From: Struthidea cinerea | Taxonomy: Eukaryota > Chordata > Aves > Passeriformes > Corcoracidae | Assembly (NCBI GenBank): GCA_013397865.1 | Contig: VZTI01004803.1 | Span: forward strand, 3,994,873 to 4,058,872 | DNA: 64,000 bases | Direction of reading: 5' to 3' | Shown here: positions 10,765 to 22,510 of the stretch, piece by piece | How positions within the stretch are numbered: position 1 is the first letter of the stretch | Layout of the letters: each line of letters opens with the position of its first letter | Notes under the pieces: model-generated | The model's database searches: none | Told to the model about the DNA's origin: nothing | The model's input: only the letters and a program-made list of their open reading frames with translations | Program-made: the position numbers and the translations under genes

Positions 10765-13700
10765 AGCTGACAGATCACTGCTTCTAGGAGGGAATGCAGA
10801 ATGCCACTTTCTCATCTATAACCTTTATACTTTGAAAGTTAAGAATCTTCCCAAAGAGTATCATATTAAGAGCAGAAATATTTCTAAAAAGAGAAACCAA
10901 ATCAAACCAAACTCCTTTGTTTCTAAAAGACCTAAGACAAAAATAATTCACTGGTATAAATTAATGAACTTTATAGGTCTTTCTAAAGAAACTGTGGCTA
11001 CAGAGCATACCTTATGGACAATCCCAAAACATACATTTTTTCACTACTCTCTGCCTCACAGACATACACACACACCCCCAAAAAAGGACATTTGTGCATT
11101 TGTGTATACAAAACATGTCCTTTCTAACTCAGGCCTTTTGAAATTACTCAGTTCACAGCTAGAGAATATTTCCATACAGACCACATTTGATTAATGAGGC
11201 CAGCTCACATTCGTCACAGTTCTTTCAAGAAAAACTTTGATACAGGCCATCTGTTGGAGTCTAGTAACACTATACACACATGCAGGCTAAAGAATTAAGC
11301 AAAGTATCCAAAGAGAGATTAAGAAAACAAAAACAGGCTGTGTTCTGAATTAGTTCCTCTAATCTGCTAAAAAGTGATTTGACATCAATAAAAGCAAAAC
11401 CAGGGCTATTTGTTCTCCACTGCTTCTCAGATAAACTTTAAATTCAGATCCTGCATTTTTTTCCAGATATTCAATAAAATGGACCCATTGTCAGTTCTTT
11501 TTATTCTTTTTTTTTCTTTATTTTTTTTAATTTTTTTTTTTAAACAGGGTTAAGTACATGCAGTTTCTGTTAAAAAAAGACTGGAAATCCCCAGCTTCAT
11601 GCCTTTAATTTCCTTCCAAGTCAATAAAAGTGAAGGCAGATGTGGACTGCAACATGCTGCATAGAAGTCACCTTCCCGTCTTCCTGTGGCAGGCACTCTT
11701 CATAAAAGTCATGATCCAGATAACAGTGTCCAGGTTCCTGTGAACCCTAGCAATTTGACTGTCATCTTATAGTGAGAAGTTTGCTCATCTTGGTCTGCTA
11801 TAAGCTTTTAGAAAATGCCATGTCTGGCAGCTTGTGGAGGGTGAGGAGGGGAATGAACTAATAAACTTTTTATGTGGGCCTGGTTCTGTGATTTTCTGTA
11901 TTGGACGTTCTATAAGACAGACTTATAGAACTCCACCAGTGCACATGTTGCATGTGGATATCCAGGAGGGAGACCAAAAAGCCAGAGTTTTCAGCCTTTG
12001 GTATACAACAGGTGGAATGTTACCAGTAACCTGGAAGGCATTCTTAGATCTTATGTAAAAACTGATGAGACAATTTGGGTGTGGGAGTACTTGTGTACAA
12101 AGTATAAAAGCAGAGAATAAACACATGTTGGATTTTTCCCTTTCAGTTCCCAAAGGTTCTGCAAGTAGCTTATCACCCTGAGTATTCCTGTCAAAACTTC
12201 TGCCATAATCATGTCATTTCTGAACAACATATTGTGAGTGCTCAATTTCGAATTGCCAGATAAATAGCTCGGTTGTGAATATACATAGAGGTCACAGGGG
12301 CAAGGTTCTGTTCTGTCTTAAACTTATTAGTCCTTCAAATCAAGCTCATACTTTTCTGTGAGCATTTCTCAACAAGTGAAAATTCTGATTAGTACAATAT
12401 TTTGGACAAGAAGTATTAAATTAATATGAAAGTACTGAACAGATGTTCCATGTAAATTTTGATCATTACTCCTGTATGGCATTGTTTCTGTATCACATGA
12501 TCATAGTTTACTGTGGAAATGCTTCTTTTTTTTTGTTCCTGCCTTCCAGATGCTAGTACCTGCAATGAAATGAACTAGATGCTTGGTTGTCATCCTTGAC
12601 ATTTTTTGTTCAAATAAAAACGAACATCTTAAAACTCCTTTAGGATATGTTTGTTACATGGGACAGCTGGTGGAACAAAAGGGAAAATTGGTTGGAGAGA
12701 TACAGTATCTAGAAGGGGGCTGAAGAATTATGCATTAAGCATAAGATTTCCCAACATTTTAAAAATAATATCCCACGGAAAGTACATAGCAATAATCAAA
12801 CCTGGAGGGAGAGAAAAAGAAACACAACATGGAAAAACTGCCTAAGCAACAGCTGTGGCTTGGGTAAAGAGGAGGATTTAGATCTATCAAGGTTACAAAT
12901 CCTTTAAACAAATGGTGGACATACCTTGCCAGCTGTATAAATACACCCACTTTTTCTGCCTGTTTCTTCCACTCGTAAGTTAATTCTTTTAATATGTCTT
13001 GCATCTTAGTAAAACAAAACACCATATATTACTGCTTCTATTTTTCTTAATTATATTTCTTTCTTGCTCCTTGGGTATCTACTGATACACTCTTATTGAG
13101 GAGGGCAAAAAGGTAAAAAAGTATTGGACTTGACACAATTAGTTAGCATAAGATTCTTAAGTATTTCTCCAACAATCTTGGCAACTTTGGAAATGAACTA
13201 AGGCTGATTCCGAAAGGAGACTTTATCTGGATAGATTACACCACTGCACCATCTCAGACACAAAAGTAAATTCTTAATATCACCACTGTATTTCAAAAGC
13301 AAGCAAATACCTTGTGACCAAAAATACAGAGGTCAGTGCAGACACCTATTTCTATTCTATGCCAGAAAGAGAGTATTAAATGCAGTCACTGCTGCTGAAA
13401 TGAGCTCCCTGTGCTTATGGTATATGCCCAAAGAAGGAACAGCTATAGTTTTCTCCTTGCCTTCTCCATACCCTGTTAAATTTTGTATGCTCCTATACAG
13501 TCATTTATCAATCCTAATCCTCAGTTTAGTGAATTTCCTGAGCTCATCTGGCAGCTACTTTCCCAAGACCAAGTCTTCAATGTATTCAGATAAGAATGGA
13601 CTGGTTCAGAGAGTTCAGCTAGTTTCATAAATTCTCTACAAAGCTATAAATCATATTCCTTGACAGCAGTCAGAGCCACAGTATGCTTGATAACAGGAGA

Positions 13701-14430
13701 CACACAGTAAGCTTTGCCTTATTAAGAGTTCCCATGTGGCAAGACAAATTTCCATACTCTACAATAGAAATACACAGGTGATTTGCACCTCCTGGGTGCT
13801 TTTATTTGGTCATCTCACTTCTTGCCTGAATGGCTTTGAGCAGATGCCTGAATGACAGCATCATATTTCAGGCACCAGCATCAAACATTCAGTGGTCTCA
13901 AACTCTCTTTAGCCTTAGAGTCATCTTTTATGGAATGAAGCTTAGAATCACCTTCAGCTTCTCATTCATTGCATTGTTCAATATCAGTATCTTGATAATC
14001 AGACAGAAATTTATGTAATTATGTGTCAGGACAAGATCTCCAAATGTATTCCAGGTGATTTGGAGCATCTACTGTCTTCTTGAATGACCATTTTTGTCCT
14101 ATAACACTGATGCTTTGCAAATCCTTGTTTACTCTCCGTAATAATATAGCTCATGTATTTTACTGGCAAGAACCAAGATTTTAAAAAAAATGAAATTCCT
14201 CACAAGCATGTAAAACATTTAAAATCTTTGGTTCAGCTCTTTATTATGAAATATGAATTTATAAGACCTTTCTGATTATAAAGAGATGCATCTTATTTTT
14301 ATTCCAGTTATAGCTCTTGACAAAACTATGCTAGATATAAGTTGAAGAAAATCTGTCTTTAACAGATAAATTTATATAAAGGTAGGATTGTAAGACCCAC
14401 ACAGCTAGTTTTCTATATTACTATATTTGC
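10765..14430. other. 3.7 kb without a recognised gene or repeat
   Basis: AT-rich sequence. It includes a T-rich low-complexity patch at 11495-11545 and a TATAAAAG/AATAAA pair at 12103-12121 that is too closely spaced for a promoter plus poly(A) site. Opposed frames at 11834-12245 have no recognisable domain. I cannot support any gene or repeat. Confidence 0.5.
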
Positions 14431-14558
14431 TTTACCTGGCAGGGTTTTGTTAGAGGGCTGGCCCCTATGAGAAGAGAGTAAAGGTTATGCTGGATGTAAC
14501 TGGTTCCAGCCATCTCCAAAATAAACACATGCTGACCAACACAAAAGGTTTAAAATGC
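14431..14558 (+). mobile_element. ERV LTR / U3-type repeat, left part (interrupted by CR1)
   Basis: The stretch GGGTTTTGTTAGAGGGCTGG, then CCCCTATGAGAAGAG, then TGTAACTGGTTCCAGCCATC resembles the 5' part of a long avian ERV LTR as I remember it. It is cut off at about 14558, where a CR1 insertion begins. The matching right part resumes at 15654. Recognition is by memory of the family, so the boundaries are approximate. Confidence 0.5.
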
Positions 14559-15653
14559 ACCTGTGAGAGACAGGAGTCTATCAGGATATCCTCTTAGGCA
14601 AACTCAGGAAGTGTGGACAGAGAGGTGGATTGAGAACTGCCTGAATGGCAGATCCCAGAGGGTCATAATGAGTGGCACAGGGTCTAGTTGGAAGCTTGTA
14701 ACTATCAGTGTCCCCTAGTGCCAATATTGGGTCCAGTATTGTTTAATTTATTCATCAATTACTTGGATGAAGGTGCAGATCCCTCCTCAGCAAGTTCACT
14801 GGTGTCACCAAGCTGGAAGGAGTGGCTGATACCCCAGAGGGCTGTGCAGCCCTGCAGAAGAACCTCTACAGAGTGGAGACATGGGCAGAGAAGATCCTTC
14901 TGAAATTCATCAAAGGCAAGTGCAGGGTCCTGCACCTGGGGAAGAATAACCCCATGCACTAGTACAGGCTGGGGGATGACCTGCTGGAAAACAGCTCTGA
15001 GAAGAAGGATGTGGGGGTCCTGATGGACAGCAAGCTGTCCATGAGCCAGCAGTGTGCCCTGGTGGCCAAGAAGGTCAATCTTGGGCTGAACTGGGAAGAC
15101 CATTGCCAGCAGGTCAAGGGAGGGGATCCTGCCCCTAGTGAGGTCACATTTGGAGTGCTGCGTCCATTTCTGGGTTTTTCAGTACAAGAGAGACACGGAG
15201 CTCCTGGAGTGAGTGCAATGGAGGGTGTCAAAGATGATAAATGGACAGGAACATCTCTCCTATGAGGAAAGGCTCAGAGAATTGGGCCTGCTCAACTTCA
15301 AGAAATAAATGAGAGGGGACCTCATCAATGTTTATGTGCCTGAAAGGAGGGTGTCAAGAGGCTGGATCCAGGCTCTTCTCGGTGGTGCCAAGCAATAGGA
15401 AAAGAGACAATGGGCAGAAACTGATGCACAGGAAGTGCCACCTGAATTTGAGGAAGAACGTTTTTACTGTGTGGGTGACCGAGAACTGCAACAGATTGCC
15501 CAGAGTTTGTGGATTATCCCTCACCAGAGACATTCAAGAATCATTTGGACACAATGCTGTGCAATGTGCTGTAGAATGACCCTGCTTGAATAGGGAGATT
15601 GGAGCGGATGACCCGCTGCTGTCCTTTCCAACCTGAGCCATTCTATGTTTCTG
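14559..15653 (+). mobile_element. 5'-truncated CR1 LINE: RT C-terminal half to 3' end
   Basis: Consecutive blocks of the CR1 RT appear in order: GPVLFNLFINYLDEGADPS, then a frame change, TKLEGVADTPEGCAALQKN, KCRVLHLGKNNPM, then DVGVLMDSKLSMSQQCALVA with KKVN. The 3' UTR-proximal stretch follows (cctgcttgaatagggag) and the terminus is ATTCTATGTTTCTG at about 15640-15653. The RT active-site box, FADD in this family, reads FTGV at 14795-14806, so both catalytic aspartates are gone. At least three frame breaks occur. The insertion is 5'-truncated, as is usual for CR1. It interrupts an ERV repeat whose two parts flank it. Confidence 0.9.
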
Positions 15654-15970
15654 CGGGCAAAACGTGGGAGAAAGACCCCTGCAATACACCAAGGTCAGTA
15701 AGGAAGGATGGGGAGAAGGGAAGAAGCTACAAGCATCAGAGATTTCACTGCAGTCTGCAGAGAATATAGTGGCTAAGCAGGTTTTCCCCCCTGCATCCAG
15801 CAGACAACCCTGTGCCGCAGCAGGAGGCAACCCCTGAAAGAAATTACCACCCATTGAGAATCCAAATTAGAGTTGCCTCTTGACAGAAAATGCAGGCTGT
15901 AAAGAGAAGGCTATGTAGGAGAAGATATTCTGACAGGACCTGTGACTCCTGCAGTGGTCAGGGTGGGAAG
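15654..15970 (+). mobile_element. ERV LTR / U3-type repeat, right part
   Basis: Directly after the CR1 terminus the sequence reads aaacgtgggagaaag, CCTGCAATACACCAAGGTCA, TTCACTGCAGTCTGC, then GCAGGAGGCAACCCCTGAAA and GACAGGACCTGTGACTCCTG. This reiterated ctgcagcc / cctgaaag / gaggcaac vocabulary is characteristic of the U3 of a long avian ERV LTR as I remember it. It fits as the continuation of the left part at 14431-14558. About 320 bp are recognisable; the poly(A)/R/U5 part is missing. Confidence 0.5.
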
Positions 15971-17406
15971 AAGGTAGAAGAGATAGGAACAGTTAAAGTC
16001 CATGCAAACTTTAGCCAAATAGGGAAAATCCATTTTCTTTCTGAGAGATGTAGCTTTGATGCAATTAGAACTAATCTGAATATGAACTTCCGACATTGCA
16101 CAGAAACAGAAGGGAAGCCCAATTTATTTCTATTTTATTAATATTTTTCACACTTGTTGGATTAGATAAACTAAAATTACTACAGAAAGGGTATTGTAGC
16201 TGCTCTGAAACAGAAATGACAAGAAAATCACATAAGAAAACTTGAACACAAAAAGATTTGTCTAAGAACCTGAATGTCTGTGCTAATATAAACAGTACAC
16301 TGGACTTAAAATTCAGTTCATATGCAACCATAATTGTTTTTTGGAATAAGTAGCATTTTAAGGAAACTTATGAATAGGAATATCCACTTTTTTTGGTTTC
16401 TGTATGTGTCCCTGTGTTAGACGGACAACATCTTCTGCTGTTAAAAGGAAACCAGAAACTAAGTAATAATATCTATGTTCACACATTCAACTTTATGAAC
16501 AAGTAGAGACGTATTTGAAAAAGTATGCAAAACATGAAAATGCTCAATCCTGATGTAGCACCAACTACTGCAACTTGAATTCATCTCTTATGTGGCAAGG
16601 GGAATCTTTCATTTAAGGTGAGCATTCTAAAGAACTGAAATCCTTGAGTCATTGTGTCATTCTGTTATCTCACTGAGCTCTTGTTATTTGAACTCTGTCT
16701 TCTTGGAGTTAGAAACAAGATATCAGGCCTGCAAAATTTCTAAAATTCCCAACTTCCCTTTTCTTTTTCTTTCACTTTGAAAAATGTACTTTAAACAATA
16801 AAATCAAAAGGAAATTATCAAGTCAAATTATCTTTTGAAGTTCACTCTGAGATATTGTCTTAGTCTGTGGCCTTGAAACTCTATGTTTCTATGGGGAAAT
16901 AATGGCATTGGTGACAGTAGAATATTTTATCCAATAAAAATACTACTAATGCTTATCACCAGTGTGTGCTCACTGTGACTTGGTTTGGCTTTTACGAGTG
17001 TTCAGCACTGTTAAGATGAACTCCAGATATCTTATCTAGCTTAGAATATATTATGGTTTTGTATTAAATTGCATCTGCCAGACAGCTGTCTATTCACAAT
17101 AAGTAACGTAATTCAGTAATTGTTAGATGTTACTCTCCTTCAGGCTATTGTTTCTTCCACTGATTTGTCAGGGAAAAATAATCAGAAATCTAACTAGTTG
17201 ACAATTCTCTCAATAAAAATGTTTGCAGAGGTAAAACAATTTGAAGAGAATTTCTTATTCCCAACCAATCTCCATGTGGGACTATTGCACTGGAGAGACT
17301 GCTGGTTACTTGCATAATTTAAATTAACATCAGAAACAGGGGAACTCACAGAGGAAAGAAAAACCTCCTTCCACATGCCTTTATAATAAACTTTTTGTAG
17401 TGAAAA
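15971..17406. other. 1.4 kb without a recognised gene or repeat
   Basis: AT-rich DNA between the nested CR1/ERV block and the solo LTR. Short opposed frames at 15890-16331 lack domains or codon bias. No feature is supported. Confidence 0.55.
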
Positions 17407-17411
17407 CTAAG

Positions 17412-17897
17412 TGTCCCAGGTTACAATGTAAGATACAACCAAAAGTATTCTATTATCATCTTCACAAGCTGTTAAAGCAGGTGGGGCAGTGCCCATTATC
17501 TCCTACCATGACTCATCCCTGATAACTCCCTCTGGGGGCTATCTCTGTTTAACGGGCCATCAAGGACCCACCACGTGATTCACAGAATCACATCAGCCCA
17601 CTGCGAGATGTTCTGCCCAGGGGGAGGAGCCAAGCATTCCCACCTGGATAGAATCTGGGGTTTGGAACAGCACAAGCAGCCCTTATGTACTGGATTCCCA
17701 GAGGACAAGGGCTACCACTGGACCTTCAGGTGAAGACCAGACCCTTCCACAGGATCACTGCTTCAACAGAACCACTTCATCTGGACTGCTACCACCACCC
17801 TGACAGTGTTCTTGTATTATTGTACTTATTTTAATTTTCCTATTAAATTATAATTCTGACTTGTGATCTCCCACTGGTTTGTTTTCACACTAGGACA
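17412..17897 (+). mobile_element. Solo LTR, 486 bp, with terminal inverted repeats and near-perfect 5-bp target duplication
   Basis: The left end is TGTCCCAG and the right end CTAGGACA. These are 8-bp inverted repeats with one mismatch and the TG...CA termini of retroviral LTRs. The flanks are CTAAG (17407-17411) and CTATG (17898-17902), a 5-bp target-site duplication with one difference. An ATTAAA poly(A) signal lies at about 17842, near the 3' end, as expected for a short R/U5. The interior is GC-richer than the surroundings and has no open frame. No retroviral coding sequence lies beside it, so it is a solo LTR left after recombination. A 5-bp duplication points to a class III (ERVL-like) parent; that class is inference. 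Confidence 0.8.
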
Positions 17898-17902
17898 CTA
17901 TG

Positions 17903-19526
17903 GCTGTGATATGTAAAATGACCTTGTCTTTATCATTATTTCCTCTGGGAATGATCAATGTACATAATAGCAACTTTCTATAATGTATTTATTTGGTCAT
18001 AAATGCCCATGGAACTATGTAGATTCATGAAAAATCAGGATATGGTCCTGTAGACTATTCATTTATGAAGTGCTCAAATTTTACATATGTATTCTCCTGG
18101 CACTTCCTTTATAACAAAACAAAACATATAACAAAGAAATTGTGCAATCAGAGAGGTGATATACATTTGCTGAAAAACAAAACATGCACAGGAACAAACA
18201 CAGAAGTTTTTTTAGCAAGGATGTAAAATTTCTTTGCATGAAGACACCAGAAATTAGTAAGAGTGAGAATGCATTGTCTGTTTCAAATCAAATAGACACA
18301 GGGTTGGAAAGAAGTGCTAGAAGCTGATGTCATTATAAAAAGTGAACAAGACTCATCTGCGCAGTCTGTTACTCCTGGGCTGTAATTTGCTGTTTCTATC
18401 TGTATGGGGTTTTTTTCTCTTTTGACTGTTAACATGGAGTTTTGATGAAAGATGTGAAAAAATTGTTTTTTCACTTCATCTCACTAATTCAGTTTGCCAT
18501 ATGAGGTACAAGTGTATTTGGGGTGAAAAAAATATACCCTCTCATTAAAAGTATAGAGTGGTCCTTCATGGTAATTCAGAAAGAGACAATGAAATCCAGC
18601 TGAAATTAAGCAACCAATGGTAGGTAGAAACTACAAGAAAAATGTCTTCTCAGAAAAAGTAAAGAAAGAACCCATTGGGATAAATCTAAAACATACAATC
18701 CTTTCCATATACAGTTTTTGTTTCTATGGGTTCATAAAAGGAAACAATTTGCATTATGCTAGCACAGTGATCAGACCCTTTTATGCCACTGAAAACAATG
18801 ATGCCCATATAATCAAGGCTATTACAAGCCAAACTATGAGTATGAGTAATAGTGTCCCTGAATCTCACTGGAATGCATACTCAGCTGCCTTTTTTGCAGT
18901 AAAAAATATGCTGTAAAGGGAAGAATCTACAATAAGTGGGTAGATTTAAACTACAGTTTAGTCTTCAAAAAATCTAATGACCTTTGGGAAATGTCGCAAG
19001 ACTGATCTCTTTCTGCAGGCATTTCCTCATTCATAAATCTATTTTAATTATGGTCCATGGGCAAAAGTGCAAACTTGGCCTTGATCCACAGCCGTGCTCA
19101 CCGCTGTCACTTTGGGAGGTTCATGGAAAGATCAAGGATAGTAACTGTAGCAACTAAATATTTAGTCATTATTATTCCTTCTGTACCCTATGGTTACACT
19201 CAGCATCATGAATAAGTGAATGTACTCATTGTTAGCTTACTGTTTCTGTTCCTTTTTCTCTCAATATCTCTTTTTCTTTCTCCTTAGGGAACTTTGCCTC
19301 TTCTTCTTTAGGAAACTGCCCTTAACTATTCTCTATTAGATTTTTTCAGCACCATTGGTGAAAACCATATTACTAACCAGGTCTGAAGCAGAATTATTGC
19401 AGTTGCTTAACACTGAAAATGAAATGTCATTAATTGGTCTGGCTCCTTTTAGGAATCAACAGGATATATTAACACTTCACCATTTTTTGAATGTACTGCT
19501 TTGTAAGGCTACAGGAAAAAGTTGAG
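17903..19526. other. 1.6 kb without a recognised gene or repeat
   Basis: AT-rich DNA. The 99-codon frame at 18617-18916 has a low-complexity, AT-driven composition and no known domain. No feature is supported. Confidence 0.5.
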
Positions 19527-20157
19527 TGTTGGGTTGCCCCTCAGAGCATCCTCTTGGTCCCTGTGGGGACCCCCTCCTGTCACTCCTTGGAGTCAGAGAG
19601 TGGCTCCATGGGCAGTTCCCAAGTTTGACATCCCCTCCCCCGGAGTCTTGTACATACCCTATTTTCTAGAATGTTCCCAGTTTCTGTGTCCCACATTGGA
19701 TGTTGTGTGTTGTTTCCTCCCCAGTTCAAACCCCACTGGTTACTTGTACCCCGGTTCCTCCCTTTCACCCCTATCCCATTGGTCCCCACTGTATTCTCCT
19801 CCCCTTTTTCTCCTCCTTAAAATCTCCTGCGCAACCGGTGCCCGGGGGGATTCCTCCTGATCCGGACACCCAATAAACCTTGTCCTGGTCACTGAAGGAT
19901 TTCCTCCTCCTCGTGGTTCTTTTACTCCCACGGGCTTCTCAGGGAAGGACACTGCCAGCCACCCTGCCATCTCAGGAGAAAGCGTGCGCCAGCTGTCTGG
20001 CCCGCTTCCCCGGCAGTGACTGCCCTTGTTGCGGCGCTCAGCCTCCCAGCGCTCTGGGTCTCGAGCCTGCAGGCGAGGTCACTGGCCGACCTTCGTGGGG
20101 GTCCGACGGAGCCCCTGAGGCGGACAGCCCCGGCCGAGGGATCGGTTGATGCTGTCA
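19527..20157 (+). mobile_element. CpG-rich LTR-like element, about 630 bp
   Basis: The segment begins TGTTGGGTTGCCCC and can be ended at ...GATGCTGTCA. It carries a pyrimidine-rich U3-like part, a poly(A) signal AATAAA at 19872-19877, and a downstream GC- and CpG-rich stretch to about 20150, with repeated cgg, ccg and gcg. This order (U3, poly(A), GC-rich U5) is that of a retroviral LTR. The open frames on both strands at 19880-20173 follow from the high GC and have no recognised product. I find neither a clear target duplication nor a tRNA primer site, so the ends are tentative. The retained CpGs set it apart from every neighbour. Confidence 0.6.
19872..19877 (+). promoter_or_regulatory. LTR polyadenylation signal AATAAA
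   Basis: AATAAA follows ccggacaccc and is followed about 20 bases later by a T/C-rich stretch. This is the expected setting for the R-U5 junction of the LTR. Confidence 0.5.
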
Positions 20158-20384
20158 TATTGTTATATTCCATGTAATATGCTGTATGTGGAATAAATTA
20201 CCTATTGAACCTCATGGTTAGAAACACTCCATTGTTTTTAAATAAATGACAAATCTGAATGTATACAGTGAGCCACATAAATATGCCACATATTTTTGCC
20301 TGATAAAAATAAGGATTTTAACAATAATACTTCCAGAAGTTATTTAAAAGGTTTTGTGAATAAGTTATCTTTATCAACTGTAGG

Positions 20385-21152
20385 AAGTTTAACAAGGGCA
20401 AGTGCTGGATTCTGTGATGGAGCAACCCTGGATGTATGTTCAGACTGGGGAATGACAGACTGGAGAGAAGCACTGAAAGGGACCTGGTGGTCCTGGTTGA
20501 TAGCAAGTTGAATTTGAGTCAGCAGTGACTTGCAGCCAGAAATGCAACAGGTAGTCCCAGGCAGCCAATCCTGTCCTGGACTGCATCACCAAACAGCTGA
20601 GGGAGGTGATTTTCCCACTCTACTCTGAGTATCTTGAGGTACGGCCTTACCTCAAGACCTGTGTACAGTTTTGACCATCACAACATTAGAAGGACATTAA
20701 GCTATTAGAGAGAATTAGAAGGAGGGATATAAAGATGTTGAAGAGCCTTGAGGTGAAGCCATATGAGGGGTGGCTTCTTCTGTTCAGTCTGGAGAGGAGT
20801 AGACTGAGGGGAGACCTCATTGCAGTGTACAACTTCCTCATGTGGGGAAGAGGAGGGGCAGGTACTGATTTCTCTGTGGTGACCAGTGACAGGACTGAGG
20901 GAATGGCCTGAAGTTGTGTCAGGGGAGATTTAGGTCAAGTATTAGAACAGGTTGTTCATCCAGCGGGTGGTTGGACACTGGAATAGGCTCCCCAGGGAAG
21001 TGGTCACAACACTGACCCTGACCGAGTTCAAGAATTTGGAAAATACTCTCAGGAACATGGTGTGATTTTTAGGTTTGTCCTGTTGGACAGCAGTTGGACT
21101 TCAGTGAACCTTGGGGGTCCTTTGTAACTCAGGATATTCTGTGATTTATCAT
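20385..21152 (+). mobile_element. 5'-truncated CR1 LINE 3' end
   Basis: The 3' third of CR1 is readable through many substitutions: ggtcctggttgatagcaagttg (the RT C-terminal LVDSKL block), cagtctggagaggagtag, ACTGAGGGGAGACCTCATTG, TTGGACACTGGAATAGGCTC and the terminus ACTCAGGATATTCTGTGATT at about 21131-21150. All frames are broken. The 3' tail, from GTTGGACTT to ATATTCTGTGAT, closely matches the tail of the SINE at 37336-37481. This CR1 subfamily is therefore a candidate source of the enzyme that moved that SINE. Confidence 0.85.
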
Positions 21153-21253
21153 CAGTAATGTTTAAATTCACCCAACTTCAGTCAATGGGGCCAAAAATCA
21201 GTCACTTTGAAGGCTAATGATTTGCCATCCTGTTCAAGTTGAGGAGGAGATAC

Positions 21254-21275
21254 AAGATAGGCCATGGCCTATCTT
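21254..21275. repeat. 22-bp perfect palindrome
   Basis: Arms AAGATAGGCCA and TGGCCTATCTT meet without a spacer and match perfectly. The symmetry extends a few bases further with one mismatch. It lies about 100 bp downstream of the CR1 3' end. No function is inferred. Confidence 0.9.
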
Positions 21276-22510
21276 ATATTTAAGCCTTTTGGATACTCTT
21301 GAGAGATAGTTAACAACTTGTTTGAAGCTACATCTCTGTGTCTAATTCCATCCTTTGGCCTAAATCCCTTTCTCAGTACCGGCTTACTGTTTTTTTAATC
21401 TCATCATCACATTTCTTGACCGATGTCTTGGCATTACTACACTTCTTTATTTGAAGCTCAGGTGACAAACTACTGTAATTGCCAGTAACTGCTTGTGGTG
21501 TTCTATTCTGATAGTGAATACCTAAATCATCCTCAAAGTCCTTTTCAACATAATTTTAATTCAATCTTTGGAATTTTTATTCTAGAAAAAAATTAGAAAG
21601 TTACTAAAAAGTGCTTTTAAAGTGAGTAACAATAAAGTATAAAACTAATGTATAGATCAAATTAAATAAAAAATTAGCCAATTATTCTCATTGCTGTCTC
21701 AGGGGGTTGCTTTTCCTGGAAGCCAATAATATACAGGGACAGAGATTTATCTCTAGAAACACTACTCTGAAAGCAAATAATTTTGGATGGGTAGCATAAT
21801 GAACTTCTCATGTTGGCATCTGGAGGATGCTTATGTGCTCAGGAGGGTCTACGAAAAATACTTCTCTATGAAGAAGTCTTAGTTTATGTACCTAAATCTA
21901 CTTACATGGCATTTTAGGACAAAATGAGTGGACTGTTTTCCTTGTGTATCATATTTTTGTAAATCTCAAAGCAGGCACTCCTCTTTTTTTTCCAAATAAA
22001 GCACATTGAAATCCAGCGGGAACAGCCTGAAACTTTTCCGTTTGTTTGCTTTTCATGAAAACTGTTGCCCTTAGACACAAGAGTTAAGAAATAAGGAATA
22101 TTCCAGCAGTAAAATTCTTTTCAACTTGCAGTTTCATAATGTTATTTCATGTGTATGTTATTTGATGAACATTCATCATCCATTTTCTGAAATTAATTAT
22201 TGTGGTATGACAGAAGGGGAAAGGAGAAAAAGTACTTCTAAATTCTAGGAACATGAAACTTTTCAAACTAAAAGTTTTTTCAAGTCTGTTATAATGGTAG
22301 GTATCAGACAGGAAAAAAGGAATGAATTAGAATAAATATTTATGTATACTATAACACTTTTTCAACTTGAATTTCTTCATGTACCTTGCAGACAAGTTAA
22401 GAAAACAACCATAAGTAATAAGTAAGACATTAAATGACCCCTGTGACAGTCTTCTTACACTATTACTGTGCTCCAACCTGGTAATAATTTCTTTTCTTGC
22501 TTTATGTTTA
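21276..22510. other. 1.2 kb without a recognised gene or repeat
   Basis: AT-rich DNA between the palindrome and the next LTR. No coding or repeat signal is recognised. Confidence 0.55.

Noticed and set aside
11834..12245. Opposed frames with TATAAAAG and AATAAA nearby, suggesting a small LTR
   Set aside because: TATA box and poly(A) signal are only a few bases apart, no TG/CA ends or repeat vocabulary is seen, and no family is recognised.
14688..15854. Several frames of 70-114 codons on both strands
   Set aside because: All lie inside the nested CR1/ERV block and are CR1 RT remnants or their shadows.
19522..20173. Frames of 69-112 codons on both strands
   Set aside because: GC-rich LTR sequence; open on both strands because stop codons are rare at this composition.
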